This document shows positions 39,054 to 46,802 of a stretch of 64,000 nucleotides of DNA, in pieces; within the stretch, counting starts at the first letter, position 1; every line of letters begins with the position of its first letter. The notes below the pieces were generated by a model. It searched no databases and had not been told where the DNA came from. It worked only from the letters and a program-made list of their open reading frames with translations. The position numbers were made by a program, and so were the translations under genes. Source of the stretch: BOG-931 sp963761525 (GTDB taxonomy: Bacteria > Pseudomonadota > Alphaproteobacteria > Rhizobiales > Xanthobacteraceae); contig CAVXHG010000008.1 of the NCBI GenBank assembly GCA_963761525.1, forward strand, positions 930,001 through 994,000, in the 5' to 3' direction.

Positions 39054-39713
39054 CGGAGCGAGCTAAAAGCAGGACGCTGAAGAAATACGAGGCGTCGCCG
39101 ATACCCTACGCTCGAAGACGGCGGCGATCCGATGCTGTCGCTATTTTCGCCTTTTGGGCCGTTGATTACGCGGGCAGCGATGCCTCAAACTCTGGTGGAC
39201 CGCATCAACCGTTATGCGGATCGTGTGATCCATCCCGATAAGTCATCTGAATTTCTGCTTCCGAAAGAACTGGTTGTCGACGGCGGCGAGCAGTCCCTCA
39301 TCAGGCAGACAGAGCACCTCATTCGGCGCTATTTACCGCTGATAGATGAACGGGCGGACGGCCAAATTAAGATCGACGTGTTCTGGATCGTCAGCCAGCG
39401 CTCTGGCACGCCAAGTCCGGTTCATTTCCACTCCTGCGATATTTCGGGGGTCTTCTACCTGAAATTGCCCGAACTCGCCGCCGAGGAGGAAGAACTGCAG
39501 AAGACCTATATTTCAGGCAGACAGGCTGGTTTCATCAATTTTCTGATTGGCGGCAAGCAACGCTTTTCGAAATCTTTGGTCAGCTTCCGGCCGAACGTAG
39601 GCGACTTTTACGTCTTCCCCGGTTGGTTGCTCCACGGTGCCGAGCCGTTCAAGGGCACGGGTGAGCGTCGCTCGCTCGCCTTCAACGCCTACGTCGATAG
39701 CGGTCAAGGTTGA
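39042..39713 (+). CDS. 2OG-Fe(II) oxygenase family protein (one frame change near the start)
   Basis: The body (from ATG 39132, 193 aa) matches the 2-oxoglutarate/Fe(II) oxygenase family of the 2OG-FeII_Oxy_5 type: TPSPVHFHSCDISGVFYL carries the first metal-binding His region, FPGWLLHGAEPF the distal His, and RRSLAFN the Arg expected to hold 2-oxoglutarate. A better start is ATG 39042, which follows GGAGGGCGGGAA and overlaps the stop of the giant gene; its peptide MDAITERAKSRTLKKYEASP joins the body after a one-base frame change near 39105 (IP then TLEDGGDPM). Family members hydroxylate proteins or small molecules. Position directly after the giant gene suggests that the repeat protein may be a substrate; this is inference. 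Confidence 0.75.
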
Positions 39714-39791
39714 CGCACGGGCTGTTACAAGTAGGCTGCGCAGGACCATTCGACCATCACGCGTGTTCCGAAAGCGCTTTTAACGTGTGTG

Positions 39792-40340
39792 TCATCCCTT
39801 CGGGTGACGATCCGCTAAACCGCGCTGGTTCAAATGCGGAAATGGCGCGGCCGGCGCTGGCAGCCCCAGAAATGGCGAGAGCCTTTCCCAGCCATCACCA
39901 TCGATAATATTCATCTCGAGCAAGTCGTCGGGTCGGTTCATGAAGTAGCGATGAACATCATCATAATGACGGTAGTACGCGCTGCGGAGTTTCTCCTGAT
40001 CATATGTTGTCGTTTCATAAAGTAACATGCGCCGCTGAATTGGGATGTCTTCCTCACGCGAAGAAACAGGATAGTTCCGTATAATATACTCCATTGAACT
40101 CAGCCAGGAGGTGATTTCTCGTAACGTTAGGATAAATTTTGAATCCGGAAATTTATAATCGAGATATTTATAAAATACGGTAACGCCGTTGTCGGCGCCA
40201 GCATCGAGTGTCCGTAGTTCTTCGAATAACGGGTTATGAGATACGCGGGAATATCCTAAAATGCGAAAAGCATCGCACAACGTGGTCGTGCCTGTTCGGG
40301 CCAATCCAATTCCCCAGCATTTGTGTCGTAGAATGGACAA
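39792..40340 (-). CDS. Sulfotransferase family protein
   Basis: A 182-residue protein. The N-terminus has the P-loop-like PAPS-binding motif GIGLARTGTTTLCDAF typical of the Sulfotransfer_4 family, followed by the ILGY and H-x-P elements. The middle holds FPDSKFILTLRE-x-xxWLSS, matching the 3'-phosphate-binding strand and helix, and the C-terminus has the WERLSPFLG element seen at the end of these enzymes. The length is slightly short for the family (usually ~200-230). It is divergent from the glycosyltransferase-methyltransferase gene, with 52 bases between starts. Substrate unknown; a glycan or glycoprotein is plausible from the neighbours. Confidence 0.75.
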   Translation of the reverse strand: MSILRHKCWGIGLARTGTTTLCDAFRILGYSRVSHNPLFEELRTLDAGADNGVTVFYKYLDYKFPDSKFILTLREITSWLSSMEYIIRNYPVSSREEDIPIQRRMLLYETTTYDQEKLRSAYYRHYDDVHRYFMNRPDDLLEMNIIDGDGWERLSPFLGLPAPAAPFPHLNQRGLADRHPKG

Positions 40341-40392
40341 GAGTTTAACCCTCGCTTAATTAGTCCCTCGCTAGAGCTTAGGGGAGCTTTAA

Positions 40393-41793
40393 ATGATTTT
40401 TTCATTCGTAGTCGATAGCGAACCTCGGTTCGCTTTTGAAGGCTATCATTTAGCGCGGTCTTTGGTGGAGCATTGCGGCGGCTTCGACAATATCCACGTG
40501 CATTTCACATCCGCGGTCAACGCACCGACAAGAGCCATTTTTTCCGAACTCGGTTGCCATCTGCACGATATTGAGCAATTCGGCGATGGGAAATTTTGCA
40601 ACAAGATTTCACAACTCGAAAACCTCAAACCTTGCGCGTTTGATCAGGTAATTTTGCTCGATACGGACATGATTGTCGTCGCCGACTTCCGAAGTATGGT
40701 GACGACGAACGCGATACAGGCGAAGATCGTCGATTTTGCTAATCCTTCTATTGTCGCCCTGAAGGAGATAGCGGTAACGGCGGGCATGCCTGTCTCGGCC
40801 GCAAGAAGTGATGACGGATGGGATCGACAAACTGACGTCTTTGGGCAACTGCAATGGCGGCTTCTATGCCGTTCCAAGATCGCAGATTGACCAACTCTCA
40901 TCGCAGTGGCGGCATTGGGCGTTGTGGCTGATTGAGCATGATGAGCCGTTAAGGAGGAGAAAGGCAAGCAGGGTCACGTCGATCAGGTAAGCATGTGGCT
41001 CGCCATTCATATGACTAACCTCCCTTTCGTAACAGCCCCGTCGAATTTGAATTACTATGTTCACATGGCCGGGTCTCATTCTTACTTTGACCCCTCTCGA
41101 CCGATTGCTCTCCTTCATTATCACAGTTCATCTATTAACGTCCTCGGACTGATCGAGACATCATTCGTTTCCAGCGAAGCCGAAAGGATGGCCCTCGCGA
41201 GTGCAAATGCACAGATCGGGGCTGGATTTGACAACCAGCTGTTTTGGGATTTGCGGTACAGTCTTTTTCCCGAGCGTGGCTCAGGCGTCGGCTCGCGCGG
41301 GCAAAATCTTCAATACAAGCGCGAGCTGCTGCGTCTGCAAGGTATTGAAAATGCCGCAAGCGTGCTTGATGTCGGTTGCGGCGACTTAGAAGTTTTGAAG
41401 GACTTCGATCTCGAGGAATATATCGGCGTCGATCAATCTGAAACCGCCCTGGAAATTGCACGGCAGAAACGCCCTGACTGGAAATTCTTCCAGATTTGCG
41501 AACCGTCTGATCTGAAAAATTCGTTATCGGCAGACTACGTATTATGTTTTGAAGTGCTCATTCATCAAGGAAGGCGTGACGTTTACGACGAACTGATTGC
41601 GAGGCTTTCAGTAATAACGCATCAGGTCCTCATCGTTTCAGGCTATGACAGTGATACTGACGAGATACGGCGCAATCATATGACCTTTTTTCACGAGCCT
41701 TTGGTGGTGTCACTTCGGCAGACGGGCCGATTTCAGCACATTGAAAAAATCGCAGCACATACCGACGTAAGCGTCTATCGCTGCGAGAAATGA
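40393..41793 (+). CDS. Glycosyltransferase-methyltransferase fusion (two compensating frame changes)
   Basis: The gene begins at ATG 40393 (IFSFVVDSEPRFAFEGYHLA). The N-terminal half resembles GT-A nucleotide-sugar transferases: a FDQVILLDTDMIVVADF stretch gives the D-x-D metal motif around residue 94, then NGGFYAVPRS and, later, HVDQVSMWLAIH. The frame shifts near 40800 to the frame holding NCNGGFYAV and returns near 40960; the two shifts cancel. From 40993 the original frame continues to a class I SAM methyltransferase: ASVLDVGCGDLEVL (motif I) and YIGVDQSETAL (motif II) around 41360-41440, and ADYVLCFEVLIHQ. About 465 aa when joined. The fusion suggests a sugar added and then methylated by one protein. 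A stem-loop with a T run follows at 41828-41880. Confidence 0.7.
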
Positions 41794-41827
41794 TGACTTC
41801 TGCCATTAGAAGAGCCCCACTCCTAAA

Positions 41828-41880
41828 AGAAGCCGGGCTGAGTTGCTATTTTGATCGTTATTTATTCGGCTTCTGTTTTT
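41828..41880 (+). terminator. Possible terminator after the GT-methyltransferase gene
   Basis: An 8-bp stem AGAAGCCG / CGGCTTCT with a 31-base loop is followed by GTTTTT at 41875-41880. The long loop makes it weaker than a classic intrinsic terminator, but it sits 35 bases after the stop of the fusion gene and just beyond the end of the converging small gene. Confidence 0.4.
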
Positions 41881-41891
41881 AGAGCGACAAC

Positions 41892-42089
41892 CTATCCGTG
41901 TTTAGGTTGTGGACGCTGCGTTTCCGGTTCGCTGATGGCGTCCAATTCGAGCTTCGCCTCCAAAGCTGCCTGCCCGTAAATATGAGCAAGCAACGTCAGA
42001 TTATGTATCGCGGCGAGCTTCACTAACGTCTCTGACATGCCAACGAGATATTCGAGAATGTCGGAAAGTGTCGGTTCTGGCCGTTTCAT
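41892..42089 (-). CDS. Small hypothetical protein, 65 aa
   Basis: The ATG at 42089 is preceded by AAAGGGGGTTGAA, a clear ribosome-binding site, which argues for a real gene despite its size. The sequence (LSDILEYLVGMSETLVKLA, then a LLAHIYGQAALEAKLELD helix) is predicted to be mostly helical with a charged C-terminus. I do not recognise the family. An 8-bp hairpin AAAGCCGG / CCGGCTTT lies just upstream at 42107-42128. It converges with the fusion gene and sits in an AT-richer stretch with other accessory genes. Confidence 0.6.
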   Translation of the reverse strand: MKRPEPTLSDILEYLVGMSETLVKLAAIHNLTLLAHIYGQAALEAKLELDAISEPETQRPQPKHG

Positions 42090-42427
42090 TTCAACCCCCT
42101 TTGAAGAAAGCCGGATGATTCCGGCTTTGGGGATTGAGGGACGGGGGCTATCCGTGACGGTGTCCTATTTTGGACACTCTGCGATCGCCGCAATCAAAAA
42201 ACATGATCGAATTAGAAACACTGGTTGCGGCACATCTTGCGACGTTGATAAGGACAAAGCTGAAGTTGCGGGCTAGGGCGAAGGTTTTTTTTCATAATTA
42301 TGGACTTCGACTCCACACGATCAATCCCTAGTATTATCAGTACCTTGGCAAGGTTGAATCCCCGTAAGTCACTGAGTGGATTGGGGTTTCTATTGAAATT
42401 ATAGGAAGTCCGGCCTATTTATGAGCC
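42090..42427. other. Intergenic stretch with a hairpin
   Basis: No supported gene. It contains a perfect inverted repeat AAAGCCGG-ATGATT-CCGGCTTT (42107-42128) and a T8 run near 42285, and is more AT-rich than the rest of the window. A 79-codon plus-strand frame at 42037-42276 runs antisense through the small gene and lacks a ribosome-binding site, so I do not call it. Confidence 0.5.
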
Positions 42428-42652
42428 ATGGCTGATCCTACGGACCATAATCCTAATATCGAAATTACCCCCGGAATGGTTGCGGCGGGTATCGAGGCCG
42501 CATCTTTGTGGGATGTCGGCGATGATCTGGAATGGCAGGTAATTGATATTTATCGGGAGATGGAGCGCGCTAGACGCCTAGCTATGGAAGATCGGAACCT
42601 CGCGGGAGAGCCTCTAGGGGATGATAAAGATAAGTATGGAACATCCCCGTAA
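42428..42652 (+). CDS. Small hypothetical acidic protein, 74 aa
   Basis: The ATG at 42428 follows TATAGGAAG at 42409-42417, a possible though distant ribosome-binding site. The product is acidic, with EWQVIDIYREMERARRLA predicted as an amphipathic helix. Its 3' end overlaps the 3' end of the opposite-strand MltR-like gene by 71 bases. I do not recognise it; it could be a small accessory-element protein. Confidence 0.45.
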   Translation: MADPTDHNPNIEITPGMVAAGIEAASLWDVGDDLEWQVIDIYREMERARRLAMEDRNLAGEPLGDDKDKYGTSP

Positions 42653-43172
42653 TAATCGTATGGCAACAAATCATATAGCGCTCTCGCGGATGGTCGCGGT
42701 CATGCCACTGGCCGTCCCCTTCGATTGGTCGATCAAGTATGTTCGGTATCGCGCGGTGTTCGTCTAAATCAGGTAATTGCATATTGTCGCACATCGTTTT
42801 GACGATGGGCATCTTGAAACGAAGTGGCAACTGGCAATGTGCAAACCCATTACGAAGTTCGCGTATCAGTGTCAGATCGTGGCGTGTCTTTTCGGCGAAA
42901 ATTCCCATGGAATAAGCCATAGAAATTTTGTTTGAAAAGTTACTGAGCGGACCGTTCCTGCCGAACAGTTCGCCTGATCTAGTGCCCCTTAACCTGGATC
43001 GCACGGCCCTTTCAACCATCAACTCCGTCCAACTGGCTTGCAAAATTACGCAAGCGCGATCACTCTCACCATAGAACTCTTTCTCCATTTCTAGCCGTTG
43101 TTCAGACGTTGGAGATCCACTAGTCTTTGTGAACTCCTTGAAGGCTCTGACGTATGTTGGATCGGAAGCCAT
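42582..43172 (-). CDS. MltR-like (mannitol repressor family fold) protein
   Basis: A 196-residue protein. The middle resembles the MltR/DUF4145-type helical family: RACVILQASWTELMVERAVR, then LFGRNGPLSNFSNKISMAYSMG and LIRELRNGFAHC. This is the family pattern of a paired-helix core with RNxxAH near its end. MltR represses the mannitol operon in enterobacteria, but most distant relatives, especially in islands, are of unknown role. The ATG at 43172 overlaps the start of the divergent gene at 43171 (shared CATG), so a downstream Met may be used. A second MltR-like gene is at 57080. Confidence 0.6.
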   Translation of the reverse strand: MASDPTYVRAFKEFTKTSGSPTSEQRLEMEKEFYGESDRACVILQASWTELMVERAVRSRLRGTRSGELFGRNGPLSNFSNKISMAYSMGIFAEKTRHDLTLIRELRNGFAHCQLPLRFKMPIVKTMCDNMQLPDLDEHRAIPNILDRPIEGDGQWHDRDHPRERYMICCHTIITGMFHTYLYHPLEALPRGSDLP

Positions 43173-43359
43173 GGCACGCCACCCACAACGCGATAATGAA
43201 AATTACAGCGATGATGAAGCCCAACGACGCTTCATGATCGCTGTCAAAGCCGGACTGAATACCAAGCCAACCCCGCTCAAAAGTATCGTGCCAAAAGGGG
43301 TGCCGGCACAATCGAAGAAAAAGAAAAAAACAGAAGGTGGCCTAGCGTTGCCGTGGTGA
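43171..43359 (+). CDS. Small basic hypothetical protein, 62 aa
   Basis: I choose ATG 43171, with GGAAG five bases upstream, over the longer frame starting at 43129. The peptide MARHPQRDNENYSDDEAQRR is followed by PTPLKSIVPKGVPAQSKKKK. Similar short basic proteins with a MARHPQRDNENYSDDE start are common hypothetical proteins in rhizobia, as far as I recall. Function unknown. Its start codon overlaps the start of the divergent MltR-like gene. Confidence 0.6.
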   Translation: MARHPQRDNENYSDDEAQRRFMIAVKAGLNTKPTPLKSIVPKGVPAQSKKKKKTEGGLALPW

Positions 43360-43375
43360 AACCTCGGAAGTCGAA

Positions 43376-43744
43376 ATGAGAGCCCTTAGCTTTGCGTTAT
43401 GCGCCTTAATGGCAGGCGCTACCGTTGCGCCTGTTGAGGCAACCGCCCGCGATGTTTCAGGCAACGGGATGAGGGAAACCTGTGCAGCCACGACGCGCAT
43501 CGATAGGACGGGGAGAGCCGATCTGGCAGACGCGTCGTACTGTCTTGGATTCATAACGGCCATTTTGTTTGCGGGAGAGCATCTTGAGGCGGAAAGCAGA
43601 TTTTGCCCTGCTAGTGCAGTCACCGTCCAACAAGCTACCGCCGTATTCCTCAAGTACTTGAACGACAATCCGGAGAGCACCCATTATTCAGCCGAGAGCT
43701 TAGCCGTAGAAGCTTTTCAACAAGCGTGGCCATGCCCGCGATAG
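43376..43744 (+). CDS. Rap1a/Tai-like periplasmic protein with signal peptide
   Basis: A 122-residue protein. Residues 1-23 form a Sec signal peptide (MRALSFALCALMAGATVAPV, cut near EATA). The mature part has the Rap1a/Tai family pattern: an early Cys, SYCLGFITAILF, a FCPASAVTVQQATAVFLKYL stretch, then NPESTHYSAESLAVEAFQQA and a final PC. The four Cys would form two disulfides. Tai proteins protect against type VI amidase effectors; most family members are stand-alone proteins of unknown role. No amidase or T6SS gene is nearby. The 3' end is 68 bases before the IS3 left end. Confidence 0.65.
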   Translation: MRALSFALCALMAGATVAPVEATARDVSGNGMRETCAATTRIDRTGRADLADASYCLGFITAILFAGEHLEAESRFCPASAVTVQQATAVFLKYLNDNPESTHYSAESLAVEAFQQAWPCPR

Positions 43745-43872
43745 GAGTTGCCATGGAAAAAGATGACTTTACATCGGAAGACATCGCGACGTTTCAAAGT
43801 CTCTACGTCAAATTGCCCCCTTTGAAGTGGTCCTCCCTGATGTATGTTTTTGACCAGAGGAGGATACGGACG

Positions 43873-44151
43873 ATGGGAAGGAAGAGGCATACGGCTGAAG
43901 AGATTGTCTCGAAGCTTCGGCAGGTTGATGTGCTAACGGCACAGGGCCATGCGGTGGCGGATGCGATCCGAGCGATTGGTGTAACGGAAGTGACCTATTA
44001 TCGCTGGCGGAATGAGTACGGTGGCCTGAAGGGCGACCAGGTCAAGCGGCTGAAGGAGCTGGAAACCGAGAATGGCCGGCTGCGCCGGGCGGTCTCCGAT
44101 CTGACGCTGGATAAGTTGATCCTGACAGAGGCCGCCAAGGGAAACTTCTAA
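43873..44151 (+). CDS. IS3 family transposase OrfA
   Basis: The ATG at 43873 is 10 bases after GAGGA and gives a 92-residue helix-turn-helix protein (KRHTAEEIVSKLRQVDVL, then IGVTEVTYYRWRNEYGGLK) with a leucine-zipper-like C-terminus (ELETENGRLRRAVSDLTLDK), the standard OrfA form of the IS407 group. The longer frame starting at 43726 runs through the end of the Rap1a-like gene and the terminal repeat and is not a real start. OrfB overlaps the end in the -1 frame, as usual for programmed frameshifting in this family. Confidence 0.85.
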   Translation: MGRKRHTAEEIVSKLRQVDVLTAQGHAVADAIRAIGVTEVTYYRWRNEYGGLKGDQVKRLKELETENGRLRRAVSDLTLDKLILTEAAKGNF

Positions 44152-45013
44152 GCCCCGCACGCCGCCGTGCGTGTGTGGATCATGTAAAGGCCGAGCTTGG
44201 TGTCTCCGAGCGACGGGCCTGCCGGGTTCTTCGGCAGCATCGATCCACGCAACGCAAGGCTCTGACGACGCCAGATGATGAGGCCGCACTGAAGGCCGAC
44301 ATCATCGCTCTTGCCCGCCAATACGGCCGCTATGGCTACCGCCGGATCACGGCGCTGCTACGCGAGGCCGGGTGGGCGGTGAACAAGAAGCGCGTTGAGC
44401 GGATCTGGCGGTGTGAGGGGCTAAAGGTCCCGGCCAAACAGCCCAAACGGGGCCGTCTGTGGCTCAACGACGGATCATGCATCCGGCTTCGGCCGGAGCG
44501 CCCCAACCATGTGTGGTCCTATGACTTCGTCGCGGATCGCACCCATGATGGCAAGCCTTCCGAATGCTGTGCGTGATCGACGAGTTCACGCGCGAGAGCC
44601 TGGCGATCCGGGTAGCCCGCAAGCTCAAAGCACCGACGTCATCGATGTTCTCGCCGACCTCTTCATACTGCGCGGCATTCCAACGCACATCCGTTCCGAT
44701 AACGGCCCGGAGTTCGTCGCAACGGCACTTCGGGAATGGATTGCGGCCGTCGGAGCCAAGACCGCCTACATCGAACCTGGCAGCCCCTGGGAGAATGGCT
44801 ACTGCGAAATCCTTCAACGGAAAACTGCGCGACGAACTGCTCAACGGGGAGATCTTCTACACGCTCAACGAGGCCAAGATCGTGATCGAGGCCTGGCGAC
44901 GGCACTACAACACCGTACGTCCGCATTCATCGCTGGGATACCGGCCGCCGGCGCCTGAGGCTATCGTCTGGCCAACAACAAAACCGGTGGCACAAATGCA
45001 AACGCTAAACTAA
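44110..45013 (+). pseudogene. IS3 family transposase OrfB, broken by three indels
   Basis: The catalytic DDE transposase is spread over three frames: 44110-44560 (SPARRRACVDHVKAELGVSE to PNHVWSYDFVADRTHDGK, first Asp), about 44562-44630 (FRMLCVIDEFTRESLAIRV), 44635-44810 (STDVIDVLADLFILRG, then SDNGPEF with the second Asp and ENGYCE with the Glu), and 44812-45013 (SFNGKLRDELLNGEIFY to QMQTLN). The breaks are one base each: AAG(G)CC at 44555, AAA(A) at 44630, and an extra A in GAAATCC near 44812. Two of the three are at A runs. DDE residues are all present. Confidence 0.8.
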
Positions 45014-45047
45014 CATTCAACCCGGACCACCCAATGGGGGACGGTCA

Positions 45048-45673
45048 CCGCGATGCAACGCTGCTAGCGTTGTTTGTCCTCGACAGGCAAGGCAAACTTG
45101 AGGATGGCCTGTGGCGAAAGATCAACGTTCGACTAGGCCGAACCGAGTAGGTCTAACCGCTCGTTAAAACGAAGTCGCCCCGGACGGCCATCCGAGGCGA
45201 CTGATAATCTCAATGCGCTGCGCCGCGCGGAAACCTTATACCGCGAGCGTAGGCCCATGTCGACGAAGATCAATGTTTGGATCGCGGCTCGTCTTTTGCG
45301 ACTGGTTCTTCTTTTAGCCAATCGGCTAGCGCGGAATGCAGGGCCACTAAATCTGATCGTGGCAAATGCATCGCAGAGAGAATTTCCATCGTCAAATTGA
45401 AAGACCAGATTTGCCGAGAGACTACCTACTGAATCCAATCGTTCAAATCGAATTACATTCTGGATCGTGTATCGACCTCCGGGGTTCGGTAGAGAATGTC
45501 GGCATTTGATCGCTCCTAGTGTGCTTGGCAGCTACCAGGATAGCGATGGCGGCGGCGGGGGTTATTCCCCGTCGCCGTCTAAAAATGGCAATTCAAGCTG
45601 AATAGGGAGGCGAACGGCGCGCAGTTTATTGAAGCGGCGGATCGCGCGGGCAGCCCTGTAGCGTAGCTCCGGC
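45048..45673. other. Stretch between two insertion sequences without a supported gene
   Basis: A 101-codon minus-strand frame at 45133-45438 has a TTG start, no ribosome-binding site and an Arg/Ser/Ala-rich composition typical of a chance frame, so I do not call it. An imperfect palindrome GGCGGGGGTTATTCCCCGTCGCC lies near 45554-45577 and may be a terminator or an end of the adjacent IS1595 element. Confidence 0.5.
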
Positions 45674-46617
45674 TTAATCAGGTTGCCGGTACATCAACCG
45701 CTTGCCAGTTGCGCCTTTGATGGCAGCAAGAGTGCGGTCAATGTCGCTGTAACCAAGTCCCGAGCGGTGATTGTAGCGGTGGTCGAACTCGGCAAGGTAA
45801 CGGTGCAGGTGTTTCTCTTTGCAGTGCTGATAAACGCCGCGCATGCCGCGCTTGAAGATTGAGAAATAGCCCTCAATCGTATTCGTATAGACGTCACCGC
45901 GAACATATTCGCCCGCGCTGTGTTTTACTCTCTCGTGGCTCGAAACGTTCGGCCAGGAGTTCATATACAGATTGCTTTCATCGGTCATAAGCCGGGCCTC
46001 CCGCGCAACGTTTTCGCGCACGATTTTGCCCACGGTCAGCTTGTCGGCGACTGGCACATGGAATGGTCCGAACGCTCCCGCCGCGCTCCACCAGCGGATG
46101 ATGGCGCGCTTATTACGCGGACCTTTGTTGGCGTACTTATAGGGACGACCCTGCCGATTTGGCGAAACGCGCGGCTGTTCGGTCGGGCCGTAATAGGTTT
46201 CGTCGGCTTCAACGATGCCGCTAGAGCCGGGGCCGCCAAGCGGGTCAACCCGCCAGCGCGCATGGCTTCGCGGATACGGTGGCACATGAACCACGCCGAC
46301 TTGTAGTCGAGGCGAAGCGAGCGGCTAAGCTGATGAGCGCTGATGCCCTTCTTGCTGGCGTTGAGCAGAAAGAAGCCCATCAGCCACTTATTCAGGTCGA
46401 TATGACTGCGCTCCATGACAGTCCCGGTAGTAACCGTGAAATCCTTGCGGCACTCCTTTTCGGCACACCGATACCAGCCCGGCTTTTTGGTCTTATAGGC
46501 GTGGTTGATCGTTCCGCAGTGCGAGCAAACCGGGCCATCCGGCCAGCGGAGGTTTTCGAGCCATTCCCGAGCGTTTTCGGGGGACTGGAAATGGGGGGCG
46601 GTAAAGGCGTTCGACAT
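45674..46617 (-). pseudogene. IS1595 family transposase (one frame change)
   Basis: The start is ATG 46617 (MSNAFTAPHFQSPENAREWL). The N-terminus carries the zinc ribbon CSHCG...YRC...C (46500-46430), followed by the helical domain with WFMCHRIREAMR. After a one-base frame change near 46235 the sequence continues as GGPGSSGIVEADETYYG, the first acidic residue of the DDE domain, then NKRAIIRWW, DESNLY and NTIEGYFSIFKRGMRGVYQH, the final Glu. It matches the ISXO2-like/IS1595 transposase family (DDE_Tnp_IS1595) across its full length of ~310 aa. Terminal repeats were not identified with confidence. Confidence 0.8.
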
Positions 46618-46802
46618 GGCTGAAATCCTCAAAACGTGAGGAAATACTACCGGTTGCGCTTTGTGGAGTCAAGTCCATAATGGTTTTTTTTCCTATGGTG
46701 TTGCGGGCCCGGTGGGTAGGGGATCTGCGCTCTTGCGTGGCGATACCATCGGCGAATCGATGTCCTGACAGGCGCGTTCCGGTGACGTAAGAAGAGTGCG
46801 CC

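Larger units (their letters stand above)
43814..45043 (+). mobile_element. IS3 family (IS407 group) insertion sequence
   Basis: An orfA/orfB pair of the IS3 family sits between imperfect terminal inverted repeats, TGCCCCCTTTGAAGTGGTCC (43814-43833) and its counterpart GGACCACCCAATGGGGGACG (45024-45043). The tips may extend a few bases further on each side. I could not identify a convincing target duplication (flanks ACGTCAAAT and GTCACCGCG). orfB is broken by three small indels, so this copy is inactive or the sequence has errors. Confidence 0.7.

Noticed and set aside
38981..39241. 86-codon plus-strand frame
   Set aside because: Only its first part after ATG 39042 is meaningful, as the N-terminus of the oxygenase before a frame change; the rest is out of frame.
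42037..42276. 79-codon plus-strand frame
   Set aside because: Antisense over the small gene at 41892-42089, which has a strong ribosome-binding site; this one has none.
45133..45438. 101-codon minus-strand frame between the two insertion sequences
   Set aside because: TTG start, no ribosome-binding site, Arg/Ser/Ala composition typical of a chance frame.
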